Origin: Caulobacter vibrioides OR37
GTDB lineage: Bacteria > Pseudomonadota > Alphaproteobacteria > Caulobacterales > Caulobacteraceae
Length of the DNA stretch: 40,741 nucleotides
Assembly (NCBI RefSeq): GCF_000372645.1
Contig: NZ_APMP01000034.1
Span: 1-40,741 of the forward strand
Direction: 5' to 3'
Shown: in pieces, positions 1 to 8,246 of the stretch
Layout: the number at the start of each line of letters is the position of its first letter
Position numbering within the stretch: position 1 is the first letter of the stretch
Position numbers and translations under genes: made by a program
Notes under the pieces: generated by a model
What the model was told of the DNA's origin: nothing
Database searches by the model: none
Seen by the model: the letters and a program-made list of their open reading frames with translations, nothing else

Positions 1-287
1 CCCTGTCGCTCCGCTGGTGGTTTTGGCCCCGGCCGATCCGTCACCCGCGCGCGCCCCTGAAGAGGAAGCGACGCGGCGTGAGGTCTGCGCCGGGAACCGC
101 CAACGGCCCCGCTCAGCCTATCTCCGCCGCCGTTTTGGGCCGGATCCAAACGCCCTCCCCCGCGACGGGGATGGCTAGGATTATGGCGCGGCGCCGAACG
201 CCGAGGATTAGCGGGGGTGTAAAATCGACAAGCGCTTGATTTCGCTGGATTCGAGATCGCGAATTCCGAGGGCAGAGCGCCTTCAAT

Positions 288-437
288 CCCCATACCTCCG
301 ACCTCCCCGGCGAAGGCCGGGGTCCAGATCGAAACCACGATCGATCGCCGCTCCGGGTCAGACGCGCGATCGCCAACACCCCAAACGCTCAGGATGAGTC
401 TGGGCCCCGGCCTTCGCCGGGGAGGTCGGGTGTGGGG
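288..437. repeat. Pair of inverted intergenic palindromic repeats
   Basis: Two copies of a roughly 40-base element lie in opposite orientation, at about 288-327 and 399-437. Each contains a hairpin with a 7-bp perfect stem, CCCCGGC/GCCGGGG, and a 4-base loop (305-322 and 405-422). The flanks also match (CCCCAYACC-type on one side, YCCAGA-type on the other). Such short GC-rich palindromes are typical dispersed intergenic repeats of Caulobacter-like genomes. Because the copies face each other, the whole segment could form one long hairpin. Confidence 0.75.
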
Positions 438-475
438 ATGGCGGTGAAGAGCGGCCCACTCAGTAACCCCTCCCA

Positions 476-543
476 TCCCGACTTTCGTCGGGACGGGCCC
501 CGCCCTCTCCCTATGGAAGAGGGATTGGGTGAGGCGGCCCCGC
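476..543. repeat. GC-rich palindromic intergenic element
   Basis: A hairpin with a 7-bp stem, TCCCGAC/GTCGGGA, and a TTTC loop occupies 476-493. It is followed by a longer imperfect inverted repeat whose outer arms pair GGGCC..CCGCC with GGCGGCCC and whose inner arms pair CCCTCT with AGAGGG. It looks like a second family of dispersed intergenic palindrome. There is no T-run, so it is not an obvious intrinsic terminator. Confidence 0.55.
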
Positions 544-690
544 CTTCAGTCCCGCACCCCTTCCGCCCTCGAACAGACGATTGGGATGTCAACTTACAGT
601 GCCGAAACCCGACGTTGCCTTTTGCGGCCTATACTCGTCATTTCAGGCGAGTAATGAGGATTGGCCTCGGCGATCTAGGCAAAAGTTAGA

Positions 691-1653
691 ATGGCGCATC
701 CCAAATACGTTGTTTTCAATCCACCCTGGTCGCTTTCAGCCCCCTGTCCCTGCGGCTTTTCAAGCAGGCCCTACGGTCGATGCTGTCGCGTCAACTCCGC
801 CGAGCCCTATGTAAGATTTCCCTCCTTGCAACCTCCTGGGCCGCAAACTGGCTATTCCAACCCGCGTTGCTTTGCACGATCCACCTGTGACTGTTCGGAA
901 AAGATCAGCCGTGAGCACTACGTTTCCCGTGGCGTCTTGGACCTAATGCAAACGCTGTCCTTAAGCGGAGTCCGCTGGCATGCGCCGGGAGAAACCAGGA
1001 CATACGGAGTTGAAGCACTTACGGCGAAGATCCTGTGTAAGCGCCACAACGAGGCGCTGGCACCACTGGACAGTCACGCCCAACGCTTCGCCAAAGCGTG
1101 GTTATCCGCGATTAATCACGTGTCTAGACCCTCGCGGTCAGAGCGGTCCGAATACCATTTAGTCAGTGGAGAAGCCTTCGAGCGATGGCTTTTAAAAGTA
1201 TTTCTAGGATTATTGGCAGGAAATATCGCCTCTTCTGATCATACGCCATATAATGACAAAATTAATTTAAATATAGAGCCTTTGGTGGCTGCGCTTTTTG
1301 GACAAGGACTCCAAGCACCCAAGGGGCTTTATTTCGCCCCACATGTCGGGGAGACGACCACAAACACAATATCGTTCGCACACCTTCGCATGGACGAACA
1401 AAGCAACCTCTACGGCTTGATGGCCAATTTTTATGGCTATCAATGGTTGCTGGTGACTGACGAGATGGGCGGCGAGTATCAAGTGAAGGCTATGGCAAGG
1501 CTGTTTCGGCTCCAACTGGCGGACCTGAAGGGCCCTCGGCGCACAGGCCAGATTTTCATGACATGGCCTGCCAAAGTCCGATCGCAGATGAGTATCACGT
1601 TGAAACTCGGTGAGGCTGAGTCACTGCCCGATAAAGCCTCGCCTCTAGGTTAG
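691..1653 (+). CDS. Putative HNH-like protein with N-terminal SEC-C-like zinc motif
   Basis: A 320-residue protein of unknown function. Residues 19-32 read CPCG...YGRCC, a SEC-C-like zinc knuckle with one extra residue compared with the usual CPCGSGKKYKKCC. From residue 60 comes a second metal-binding pattern: C60, C66/C68, SREH (E75-H76) and LCKRHN (C116, H119, N120). The spacing suggests a degenerate treble-clef HNH fold; nuclease activity is inference. The remaining 200 residues are unassigned and probably alpha/beta. The ATG has only a weak AGG about 11 bases upstream. Third positions are much richer in A/T than in neighbouring genes, especially at 1140-1320, which suggests recent transfer. 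It stands alone next to palindromic repeats. Confidence 0.75.
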   Translation: MAHPKYVVFNPPWSLSAPCPCGFSSRPYGRCCRVNSAEPYVRFPSLQPPGPQTGYSNPRCFARSTCDCSEKISREHYVSRGVLDLMQTLSLSGVRWHAPGETRTYGVEALTAKILCKRHNEALAPLDSHAQRFAKAWLSAINHVSRPSRSERSEYHLVSGEAFERWLLKVFLGLLAGNIASSDHTPYNDKINLNIEPLVAALFGQGLQAPKGLYFAPHVGETTTNTISFAHLRMDEQSNLYGLMANFYGYQWLLVTDEMGGEYQVKAMARLFRLQLADLKGPRRTGQIFMTWPAKVRSQMSITLKLGEAESLPDKASPLG

Positions 1654-1730
1654 TTAGAGAGGCACCCGCTGGCTTGCCGCTAACAGAGTCCGCCTCGCAA
1701 GCATCGCGGATAGTCCAACCCGCGCGCCGC

Positions 1731-2375
1731 CTAGGCCTTCGGGCACTTCGCCCCGGTGTCGATCCAGGCCTGGATCAGATCGCCGAACTGGGCCTGCGCG
1801 CCCGGCGCCGGCTTGCGGCCTTCGCCGGGGTTCCAGGCCCAGCCGACCAGATGGTCCTCGGCCATGTGGTGATGCAGCTCCGCCAGCGAGCGGCCGCCAT
1901 TGGTGGCCGGGTTCTTGATCTGGGCGCAGATCGCGCCCAGCGACTTGCCCTGCCAGGCCATCTCGGCCGGGGCCAGGCCCCATTTGGGATCGCCGGGAAT
2001 GCTCTTGATGCTGTCGCCCCAGGTCGGGACGTTCTTCTGCTGATGGCAGGCGAAGCACGGCATCCCGTCTGGGCCGTGGCCGCTGTCGCCGGCGACCATC
2101 GGCGGATTGTGCGGATGCAGATCATCGCCCTGGGTCGGGGCGCGCTGGACCGGGTGGCAGTTCAGGCAGCGCGGACTCTGGATCACCTTGCCCGCCTCGG
2201 TGAACAGGGCGACCGACCGGGCGGCCGGGTCCCTGATCGACTGGAAGCTGGCGACGGTCTTCAGCGTATCGGGCGAGGCCTCGGCGGGCGCGGACGGCGA
2301 CGTCGCCACGCTGGCCATCACGGCGCCGGCCGCGGCCAAGCCGCCGGCCACGATCAGGACGGACACGATGCGCAT
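1731..2375 (-). CDS. Exported di-haem c-type cytochrome
   Basis: A 214-residue protein with an N-terminal signal segment (MRIV followed by about 18 hydrophobic/Ala-rich residues, cleavage probably near residues 20-30). It has two CxxCH haem c attachment motifs, CLNCH and CFACH, about 35 residues apart, joined by a His/Pro-rich segment. Later Met and His residues, including a HHH run, may supply axial ligands. It should be periplasmic and carry electrons. Similar proteins are sometimes annotated as an isoquinoline 1-oxidoreductase subunit; no molybdenum oxidoreductase gene is present here, so the redox partner is unknown. It converges with the HNH-like gene across 77 bases. Confidence 0.8.
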   Translation of the reverse strand: MRIVSVLIVAGGLAAAGAVMASVATSPSAPAEASPDTLKTVASFQSIRDPAARSVALFTEAGKVIQSPRCLNCHPVQRAPTQGDDLHPHNPPMVAGDSGHGPDGMPCFACHQQKNVPTWGDSIKSIPGDPKWGLAPAEMAWQGKSLGAICAQIKNPATNGGRSLAELHHHMAEDHLVGWAWNPGEGRKPAPGAQAQFGDLIQAWIDTGAKCPKA

Positions 2376-2416
2376 CGGGAGTTCTCCGCTTTGGCCCAGG
2401 GCCAGAACGCGCCAGC

Positions 2417-3121
2417 TTAGCCTTGGGTTTCCTGGGCGAGGAACCGGGCGATCCAGGCCGCCATGCGCTCGCGATCGTTCGGCCCCGACAGGCTGGCGAT
2501 CGCGGCGTCGGCCTGTTCGTCGGTGAAGCGGGACCCGCGCCGGGCCTCGATCAGCGCCTTGGCGTAGGCCGGCGAGAACTCCGGGTGGAACTGCATCGAG
2601 ATCGCCTTGGCGTCGTCATAGGCCAGCACGCCGTAGGGCGTGAACGCGCTGCCGGCCAGCACCCGCGCGCCGGGCGGCAGCGCGACCACCTGGTCCTGGT
2701 GCGAGGCCGGAACAGCCACTTGGCGCGCCGCGTCCATCCACGGCGCCTGGGCGGCGACCTCATAGGCGTGCAGGCCCACGCCCCAGCCCTTGTCGGACTT
2801 GACGACCTTGCCGCCGAACGCCTCGGCCATGATCTGGTGGCCAAAGCACACCCCGACCAGCGGCGTCTCGCCCCTGGCCTGGCGCAGGAAAGCCTTCAGC
2901 GGCGCGATCCACGGCAGAGGATCATAGACGCCGGCCGCCGAGCCGGTGACGATATAGGCGTCGTTCTCGGCGGGATCGGCCGGCAGCTCGCCCTTCTGCA
3001 CGTCGTAGACGCGGTAGGCGTACCCCGGCCCCAGCAAGGCCTCGAACATCGAGGAATAGCTGCCATAAATGTCCAGCAGGTCGCCCGGCGGTTCGCCGGT
3101 CTCGAGCAGGCCGATCCTCAT
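2417..3121 (-). CDS. Class I glutamine amidotransferase (GMP synthase GATase-like)
   Basis: A 234-residue single-domain class I GATase. The nucleophile elbow is GVCFGHQ and the catalytic His lies in MQFHPEF, followed by the usual Glu region. It resembles stand-alone GuaA-type amidotransferases that release ammonia from glutamine or act as gamma-glutamyl hydrolases; the physiological acceptor is unknown. Its ATG is one base downstream of the CCA-enzyme stop codon, so the two are co-transcribed and probably translationally coupled. It is the last gene of the 6.3-2.4 kb minus-strand run. Confidence 0.88.
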   Translation of the reverse strand: MRIGLLETGEPPGDLLDIYGSYSSMFEALLGPGYAYRVYDVQKGELPADPAENDAYIVTGSAAGVYDPLPWIAPLKAFLRQARGETPLVGVCFGHQIMAEAFGGKVVKSDKGWGVGLHAYEVAAQAPWMDAARQVAVPASHQDQVVALPPGARVLAGSAFTPYGVLAYDDAKAISMQFHPEFSPAYAKALIEARRGSRFTDEQADAAIASLSGPNDRERMAAWIARFLAQETQG

Positions 3122-3122
3122 T

Positions 3123-4376
3123 CTAGTACGCCATCCCTTGGGCCACCGCTTTCAGCCGCTCGATCGCGCTGAACTTGTCCTCGATGAAGTCCTGGTCGAT
3201 CCACCAGATCTCGATCTCGCGCATCACCTCGCCGACCAGGGGCCCCTTGGGCACGCCGGCCTTCATGACCTCCTCGCCGGACAGCGGGAAGGCCGGCGGC
3301 GTCCAGGTCTCGGCCAGGGCCAGCAAGGCGCGCCACTGGGGCGCCGCGGACTCGCGGCCCGAACCGGCCCAGGCCAGCTTGACCCGGTCGCAGAAGGTCC
3401 GCGCGCCAAGGCCGTAGACGGCGCGGCGCGCCTCGCGCGGGCTCATCCACGAGACGACCCGAGGAGTCTTGCCGACCGCGTCGACCAGCCGGTCGCGGAC
3501 ATTGTTGGGCAGGCGCAGACGCTCGGCCAGTTGCTCGGCGACCTTGGGATCATCCGGGATCAGGGCGGCCAGACGCAGGTTCGGGTCGTTCTCGAACAGC
3601 TGCTCGGTCTCGATGGCGACCAGGGCCTCGAAACGCGCCAGCGACTTCACCGACGGCAGGATCGAGGCCAGCACGCTGGTGGCGGCCATCAGGCGGAAGG
3701 CCGGACGCGGATCGTCCGCGGCCAGCATCTTCATCAGCTCCTTCTGGGTGCGTTCGGCGGCGCGGCCCGAAACCATGCCCTTCAGCGCCTTGCAGGCCGC
3801 GAGGGCCTTCTGGTCGGCCTCCCCCCGGCCATACCAGGCCTGAAAGCGGAAGAAGCGCAGGATCCGCAGATAGTCCTCGCGGATGCGGGTCATGGGGTCG
3901 CCGACGAACACCACCCGGCCCTCGCGCGCGTCGTTGACGCCCTCGCCGGTCGGGTCGAAGACCCGGCCCTCGGCGTCGGCATAGAGCGCGTTGAAGCGGA
4001 AATCCCGGCGCTCGGCGTCCTGGGTCCAGTCCTGGGTGAAGGCCACCACCGCCCGGCGACCGTCGGTCGAGACGTCGCGCCGCAGGGTGGTGATCTCGTA
4101 GGGCCGGCCGCCCGACAAGGCGGTGATCGTGCCGTGGTCGACGCCGGTCGGGATCGCGCGCAGCCCGGCCTGCTCCAGCGCCTCGATGATCAGGTCGGGC
4201 GTCAGGGTGGTGGCGATGTCGATGTCGTCGATCGGCTTGCCCATCACCGCGTTGCGCACGCAGCCGCCGACAAAGCGCGCGCAGCCGGCATAGCCGCGCG
4301 CCTCCAGCGCGGCGATGACCGCCCGGGTCTCCGGCAGCGCCATCCATGGCTGCACGCCGATTGAAACAGTATTCAA
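3123..4376 (-). CDS. cca: CCA tRNA nucleotidyltransferase
   Basis: Adds or repairs the 3' CCA end of tRNAs in the cytoplasm. The N-terminal nucleotidyltransferase core shows RFVGGCVRN and the metal-binding DIDIATT motif. RRDFRFNALY, a conserved feature of class II poly(A) polymerase/CCA enzymes, follows, as does IREDYLRILRFFRF. The C-terminal helical body is of normal length. The start chosen is TTG at 4376, because GGGAG lies 9 bases upstream and the resulting protein (417 residues) keeps the PWM segment. The in-frame ATG at 4343 lacks a good ribosome binding site but is the main alternative. It follows the NUDIX gene by about 90 bases, a common alphaproteobacterial order with DUF1285. Confidence 0.92.
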   Translation of the reverse strand: MNTVSIGVQPWMALPETRAVIAALEARGYAGCARFVGGCVRNAVMGKPIDDIDIATTLTPDLIIEALEQAGLRAIPTGVDHGTITALSGGRPYEITTLRRDVSTDGRRAVVAFTQDWTQDAERRDFRFNALYADAEGRVFDPTGEGVNDAREGRVVFVGDPMTRIREDYLRILRFFRFQAWYGRGEADQKALAACKALKGMVSGRAAERTQKELMKMLAADDPRPAFRLMAATSVLASILPSVKSLARFEALVAIETEQLFENDPNLRLAALIPDDPKVAEQLAERLRLPNNVRDRLVDAVGKTPRVVSWMSPREARRAVYGLGARTFCDRVKLAWAGSGRESAAPQWRALLALAETWTPPAFPLSGEEVMKAGVPKGPLVGEVMREIEIWWIDQDFIEDKFSAIERLKAVAQGMAY

Positions 4377-4464
4377 CGCCTGACTCCCACTCACGCGTCT
4401 CGGTCCCCCCAAGGGGCGACATTGTTAGGCCAGAAGGCGGCTATTTCACCAGATGGCAAACACT

Positions 4465-5130
4465 CTATTCGGAGAGCGCTTGCCCGGCGTCGTCGTGGAG
4501 GGCCTCGTACAAGGACCGCAGCATTCCCGCCGTCGCGCCCCAGATGTAGCGGTCGTTCCATGGCATCGCATAGAAATGACGACGCCCGCCGGTCGGAGCC
4601 TCCCGCGATTGCCGCTGATGGTTGGCAGGGTCCATCAGAAAGTCGAACGGCGTCTCGAAGACGTCGGCCACTTCCTCGGGGCTGGGCGTGAAGGTCGCCT
4701 TCGGATCGATGAAGCCGACCACCGGCGTCACGTGAAAGCCCGTCACCGTCTGATAGCCGTGCAGCAGGCCGGCCAGGGCGACGCGGGCAGGGTCCAGCCC
4801 CACCTCCTCCTGGGCCTCGCGCAGGGCCGTCTGCCAGGGCAGTTCCCCGGGGTCGCAGCGCCCGCCGGGAAAGGCGATCTGACCGGTATGGCTGCGGAGC
4901 GTATCCGCCCGGCGGGTGAGCAACACGGTCATGCCGTCGTCATGCTCGACGAGGCCGACCAGCACCGCGGCGGGACGCAGGGCGTGGGGGTTGTCGACCT
5001 TCAGCCCCGGATTGAGGTCGTAGTCGGACTTCCTCGGATTGGCCAGGCTGGGGTCGTAGCGCTCGATCGGGTGCAGGCGGCTGGCGATCCAGGCGCGCCG
5101 CTCGCTCCCCTTCAGGTCCCCGAGGCTCAT
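4465..5130 (-). CDS. CoA pyrophosphatase-type NUDIX hydrolase
   Basis: A 221-residue NUDIX protein. The full Nudix box is visible (G-x5-E-x7-RE-x2-EE-x-G, starting in FPGGRCDPGE). It is preceded by the CoA-pyrophosphatase signature LLTRRADTLRSHTGQIAFPGG, typical of NudL/PCD1-like enzymes that split CoA or oxidised CoA into 3',5'-ADP and phosphopantetheine. The ATG overlaps the DUF1285 stop in an ATGA junction (5127-5130), so translation is probably coupled. The DUF1285-NUDIX-cca order recurs in alphaproteobacteria. Confidence 0.92.
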   Translation of the reverse strand: MSLGDLKGSERRAWIASRLHPIERYDPSLANPRKSDYDLNPGLKVDNPHALRPAAVLVGLVEHDDGMTVLLTRRADTLRSHTGQIAFPGGRCDPGELPWQTALREAQEEVGLDPARVALAGLLHGYQTVTGFHVTPVVGFIDPKATFTPSPEEVADVFETPFDFLMDPANHQRQSREAPTGGRRHFYAMPWNDRYIWGATAGMLRSLYEALHDDAGQALSE

Positions 5131-5690
5131 GCCGACGCGCCCCCCGGCGAAGCGATCGGGAAGAACGCCCCATTCGAGCTCACGCCCCAGACGTCGCCCC
5201 GTTGCGTGGCCATCTCGGCCAGCTCGTAGAAGACCGGGCGAGCGATCAGGGCCTCCAGGCCCCGCCGGACATGGACATAGGGGCGCGGCTCGCCCGTCGC
5301 GGCGTCGATCTCGACGCGGATGGCGTTGTCGGGTCCGGCCTCGACGGCGTCGCCGACATTGGTCTGGAACACCAGGGCCTCGCCGATCCGGTCGACGCGT
5401 GTGGCGATGAACGGCGCGTCCTCGACCGTGATCCTCATCTTCTCGACCGGCGTGACCAGATGATAGCCGTCGGGGTCCAGGCGCAGAACGGTCGAGAACA
5501 GGCGCACCAGGGCCTCGCGGCCGATGGGCGTTCCCTCATGGAACCAGACCCCGTCCTTGCGGATGCGGATGTCGATCTCGCCGCAGTGAGGCGGGTTCCA
5601 CAGGTGGACCGGCGGCAGGCCGCGCGCGCCGGCGGCCTTGGCCGCCGAGGCGACGCCGTCCAGACCAGTCTTGGGGGATGCCTCGGTCAT
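5127..5690 (-). CDS. DUF1285 domain protein
   Basis: A 187-residue protein with the clear DUF1285 signature: PPVHLWNPPHCGEIDIRI, then WFHEGTPIGRE..VRLFSTVLR and a VTPVEK..ITVEDAPF segment. The fold is known from structures of the family but no biochemical role is established. It is cytoplasmic, with no signal or membrane segments; the first 25 residues are low-complexity. It is tightly coupled to the downstream CoA-pyrophosphatase gene, which hints at a role in cofactor or nucleotide housekeeping (inference only). Confidence 0.9.
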   Translation of the reverse strand: MTEASPKTGLDGVASAAKAAGARGLPPVHLWNPPHCGEIDIRIRKDGVWFHEGTPIGREALVRLFSTVLRLDPDGYHLVTPVEKMRITVEDAPFIATRVDRIGEALVFQTNVGDAVEAGPDNAIRVEIDAATGEPRPYVHVRRGLEALIARPVFYELAEMATQRGDVWGVSSNGAFFPIASPGGASA

Positions 5691-5722
5691 CGCTGACCAG
5701 TTAGGCCCTTAGGCCCTTCCCC

Positions 5723-6259
5723 TCAAGCCCGAGGATCGATCGCCACCAGGCCCGAGAGTTGCTGATCGCCGCCCTGCCGCAACGGCAACAGCAGCACGCG
5801 GCGCTGGTCCACCGGGCCGGGCATGACGATCCCGGCGGAATGGGTGTTGGCGAAGCCGACCCGGCCGAAATAAGGACCGTCGCCGACCAGCAGCACGGCC
5901 CGCCAGCCGGCGGCGCGAGCGGCCTCGACGGCGCTTTCCACCAGGGCCTGGCCCAGGCCCGCGCTCCGCTCGTCCGGATCGACGGCCAAAGGCCCCAGGA
6001 ACGCCACCGGCTCGCCGCCGACCGTCACCGGCCACATGCGGCAGCAGCCGACCGGCTGACCGTCGCGCAAGGCCACGAACGAACAGTCGGCCAACAGGGT
6101 GTTGCCCTCGCGCAGCCGCTCGGACGACTTGGCGAAGCGGCCGGGGCCGAACACCCGGTCGATCAGGCGGGTGACGGCGGCCTCCATCCCCGGGGTCTCG
6201 CGGACCAGCGGCGGATAGGCGGCCTCGGCGGAAGCGGTCTTTTGAACGGAAGAGGTCAT
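5723..6259 (-). CDS. GNAT family N-acetyltransferase
   Basis: A 178-residue acetyltransferase. The acetyl-CoA pyrophosphate-binding loop is visible as DERSAGLGQAL (R-x-x-G-x-G), after the beta-4 strand FLGPLAVDP. The segment GWRAVLLVGDGPYFGRVGF is typical of YhbS-like GNATs. Substrate unknown. It lies 32 bases upstream of the DUF1285 gene on the same strand and may head this operon. A GC-rich hairpin sits just before its start codon (6281-6301). Confidence 0.88.
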   Translation of the reverse strand: MTSSVQKTASAEAAYPPLVRETPGMEAAVTRLIDRVFGPGRFAKSSERLREGNTLLADCSFVALRDGQPVGCCRMWPVTVGGEPVAFLGPLAVDPDERSAGLGQALVESAVEAARAAGWRAVLLVGDGPYFGRVGFANTHSAGIVMPGPVDQRRVLLLPLRQGGDQQLSGLVAIDPRA

Positions 6260-6280
6260 CGGCCTTCGAAATGCGAAAGG

Positions 6281-6301
6281 GCGTCGGGGAGCTCCCGACG
6301 C
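6281..6301 (-). promoter_or_regulatory. Hairpin in the 5' leader of the GNAT gene
   Basis: A perfect 8-bp stem, GCGTCGGG/CCCGACGC, with a 5-base loop. On the minus strand it is followed by CCTTTCGCATTTCG and then the GNAT start codon at 6259. A 16-codon open frame with three Cys codons ends just upstream at 6345. The arrangement could be a leader with attenuator-like structure, but the T-run is weak and there is no strong ribosome binding site for the short frame. Confidence 0.3.
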
Positions 6302-6503
6302 GAAGGCGCGTGGGAGAGGCGTCAGATCGTGGCGCGTTCGCGCATCATTCGTCGCAGGCGTCGCATACCCGCATCCCTTCGGGACAATCGAGCATGGCCG
6401 GCGCCACGCCCGAGGGCTTCAAATATGCGGGCGCTGTAGGGCCTTGAGTTTCTCCGGTCAATAACGTTGCGGCGCGGCGGCTTGGCCCTATGTTCGGCGC
6501 GCC

Positions 6504-7772
6504 ATGTCCGACCAAGCTTCCCCAGCCGAAGACGCCGCCCCCGACACGTCTAACCGCGCCCTGTTGCGGGAACGTGACTTCCTGCTTTTCTGGGTGGCGC
6601 GCTTCGTCTCCACCCTGGGGGTGCAGATCCAGTCGGTGGCCCTGGGCTGGCAGGTCTATGACATCGCCCGCCGCACCCACACGGTCGGGGAGTCGGCCTT
6701 CATGGTCAGCATGATCGGCCTGGCGCAGTTCCTGCCGCTGTTCCTGCTGACCCTGGCGGCCGGCGAGACCGCCGATCGGCGGACGCGCAAGCTGATCGTC
6801 GCCGTGACCCTGGGCCTGGACGCGATCAGCGCCGGCGTGCTGCTGACCCTGGCCCTCTCGGGGTCTCATCAGCTGTGGCCGATCTTCACCGTGTCGGTGG
6901 CGTTCGGGGCCAGCCGCGCCTTCCTGTCGCCGGCCAGCAGCGCCATGGGCCCGATGCTGGTGCCGCGCCCGTTGCTGCCGCGCGCCATCGCCTGGAACTC
7001 GCTGTCCTGGCAGGCCGGTTCGATCGCCGGCCCGGCGCTTGGCGGACTGTTGCTGATCCACTCGTCGGCGACGGCGTTCGGCGCCTCGTTCGCCCTTTAT
7101 CTGCTCGCCGCCCTTCTGGCCCTGATGATTCGCAAGCCGACCAAGCCCGAGGCGCAGCCCGGCTCTCGCATGGCGCTGATCAAGGAGGGCCTGGCCTATG
7201 TCTGGAACAACAAGATCGTCTTCGGCTCGATCTCGCTCGACCTGTTCGCCGTGATCCTGGGCGGGGCCACGGCCCTGCTGCCGGTGTTCGCCAAGGACGT
7301 GCTGCACATCGGCCCCGGCGGCTTTGGGCTGCTGCGCGCCGCCCCGGCGATCGGGGCGTGCGTGGTGGGCGTCTATCTGGCCAGCCAGCCGATCCGCCGC
7401 CACGCCGGCCGGATCATGTTCGCCGGCGTCGCCGTCTTCGGCCTCGCCACCGCCATCTTCGGCCTCTCCAAGCTGGAATGGCTGTCGGTCGGGGCCCTGG
7501 CGGTGCTGGGCGGCGCCGACATGCTCTCGGTTTATGTCCGCCAGACCCTGGTGCAGATCGTCACGCCGGACGCCATGCGCGGCCGGGTCGCCGCCGTCTC
7601 GGGCGTGTTCATCGGCGCCTCCAACGAACTGGGCGAGGTCGAGAGCGGCGCGGCGGCCTGGCTGCTGGGTCCGATCGGCGCGGCGGTGTTCGGCGGCGTC
7701 GGGGCCATGGCGGTCACCGCCCTGTGGGCCTTCCTGTTCCCCGAGCTGCGCAAGGCCGACCGGCTAGAATAG
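6504..7772 (+). CDS. MFS transporter (MFS_3/EntS-like)
   Basis: A 422-residue integral inner-membrane protein with 10-12 predicted helices. It has the features of the EntS-like MFS_3 group: FLLFWVARFVSTLGVQIQSVALGWQVYD at the start of helix 1, and the loop 2-3 segment GETADRRTRK, which stands in for the usual G-x-LADRxGRK motif. The second half carries QTLVQIVTPDAMRGRVAAV, also typical of this group. EntS-type members export siderophores or other small molecules; the substrate here is unknown. It is transcribed away from the GNAT gene, and its last 9 bases overlap the tail of the convergent gene. Confidence 0.88.
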   Translation: MSDQASPAEDAAPDTSNRALLRERDFLLFWVARFVSTLGVQIQSVALGWQVYDIARRTHTVGESAFMVSMIGLAQFLPLFLLTLAAGETADRRTRKLIVAVTLGLDAISAGVLLTLALSGSHQLWPIFTVSVAFGASRAFLSPASSAMGPMLVPRPLLPRAIAWNSLSWQAGSIAGPALGGLLLIHSSATAFGASFALYLLAALLALMIRKPTKPEAQPGSRMALIKEGLAYVWNNKIVFGSISLDLFAVILGGATALLPVFAKDVLHIGPGGFGLLRAAPAIGACVVGVYLASQPIRRHAGRIMFAGVAVFGLATAIFGLSKLEWLSVGALAVLGGADMLSVYVRQTLVQIVTPDAMRGRVAAVSGVFIGASNELGEVESGAAAWLLGPIGAAVFGGVGAMAVTALWAFLFPELRKADRLE

Positions 7773-8246
7773 GCCGGCCAGCTTGCGGATGTTCTCGCCG
7801 GTCAGGCGTCGGATGATCCATTCGTCCATCGAGGCCGCGCCCAGGCTGTCGTAGAAGGCGATCGACGGCGCGTTCCAGTCCAGCACCGACCATTCCAGCC
7901 GGCCCAGGTCCTCATCCACGCAGCGCTTGGCCAGGCCCGCCAGCAAGGCCTTGCCCGCCCCCGCGCCACGCGCCGAGGGCCGCACGAACAGGTCCTCCAG
8001 ATAGATCCCGTGGCGGCCGACGAAGGTCGAGTAGTTGTAGAACCAAAGGGCGAACCCGACCGGCTGGCCGTCCAGCTCGGCGATATCGGCGAACACGCGA
8101 GCCTCGGGACCGAACAGCGCCGCGGCGGTGTCGGCCTCGGTGGCCCGCACCGTGTCGAGCAGCTTTTCATAGTCCGCCAGATCGAGGATGAACTGGTGGA
8201 TCAGGGCGGCGTCGGCGGGCGTCGCGGAACGGACGGTGACGGTCAT
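7764..8246 (-). CDS. GNAT acetyltransferase, diamine/spermidine acetyltransferase-like
   Basis: A 160-residue GNAT protein. FVRPSARGAGAGKALL is the acetyl-CoA loop. The N-terminal IHQFILDLADYEKL and the later VLDWNAPSIAFYDSLGA match the SSAT/PaiA-like subgroup, so a polyamine or small amine substrate is plausible but unproven. Both ends are unusual. Its stop overlaps the MFS gene by 9 bases. Its ATG at 8246 shares the palindrome CATG with the ATG of the divergent TfoX gene, so each gene's promoter or leader must lie inside the other's coding region. Confidence 0.87.
   Translation of the reverse strand: MTVTVRSATPADAALIHQFILDLADYEKLLDTVRATEADTAAALFGPEARVFADIAELDGQPVGFALWFYNYSTFVGRHGIYLEDLFVRPSARGAGAGKALLAGLAKRCVDEDLGRLEWSVLDWNAPSIAFYDSLGAASMDEWIIRRLTGENIRKLAGLF

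Larger units (their letters stand above)
1..690. other. Edge region without a convincing gene, rich in palindromic repeats
   Basis: No reading frame here has the strong G/C third-position bias of the rest of the window. An open frame runs in from the left edge and stops near 178, and another near 233. Both have mediocre codon bias and no recognisable motif, so a truncated gene tail at the edge can be neither shown nor excluded. The rest holds palindromic intergenic elements (listed separately at 288-437 and 476-543) and then the upstream region of the gene starting at 691. Confidence 0.6.

Noticed and set aside
2..178. Possible tail of a gene entering from the left edge
   Set aside because: Two frames are open from the edge. 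Neither has the host's third-position bias or any motif, so a call would be guesswork.
113..592. Short minus-strand frames across the palindromic repeats
   Set aside because: They translate the repeat elements themselves (Arg/Pro/Gly-rich), which is common for such palindromes and not evidence of genes.
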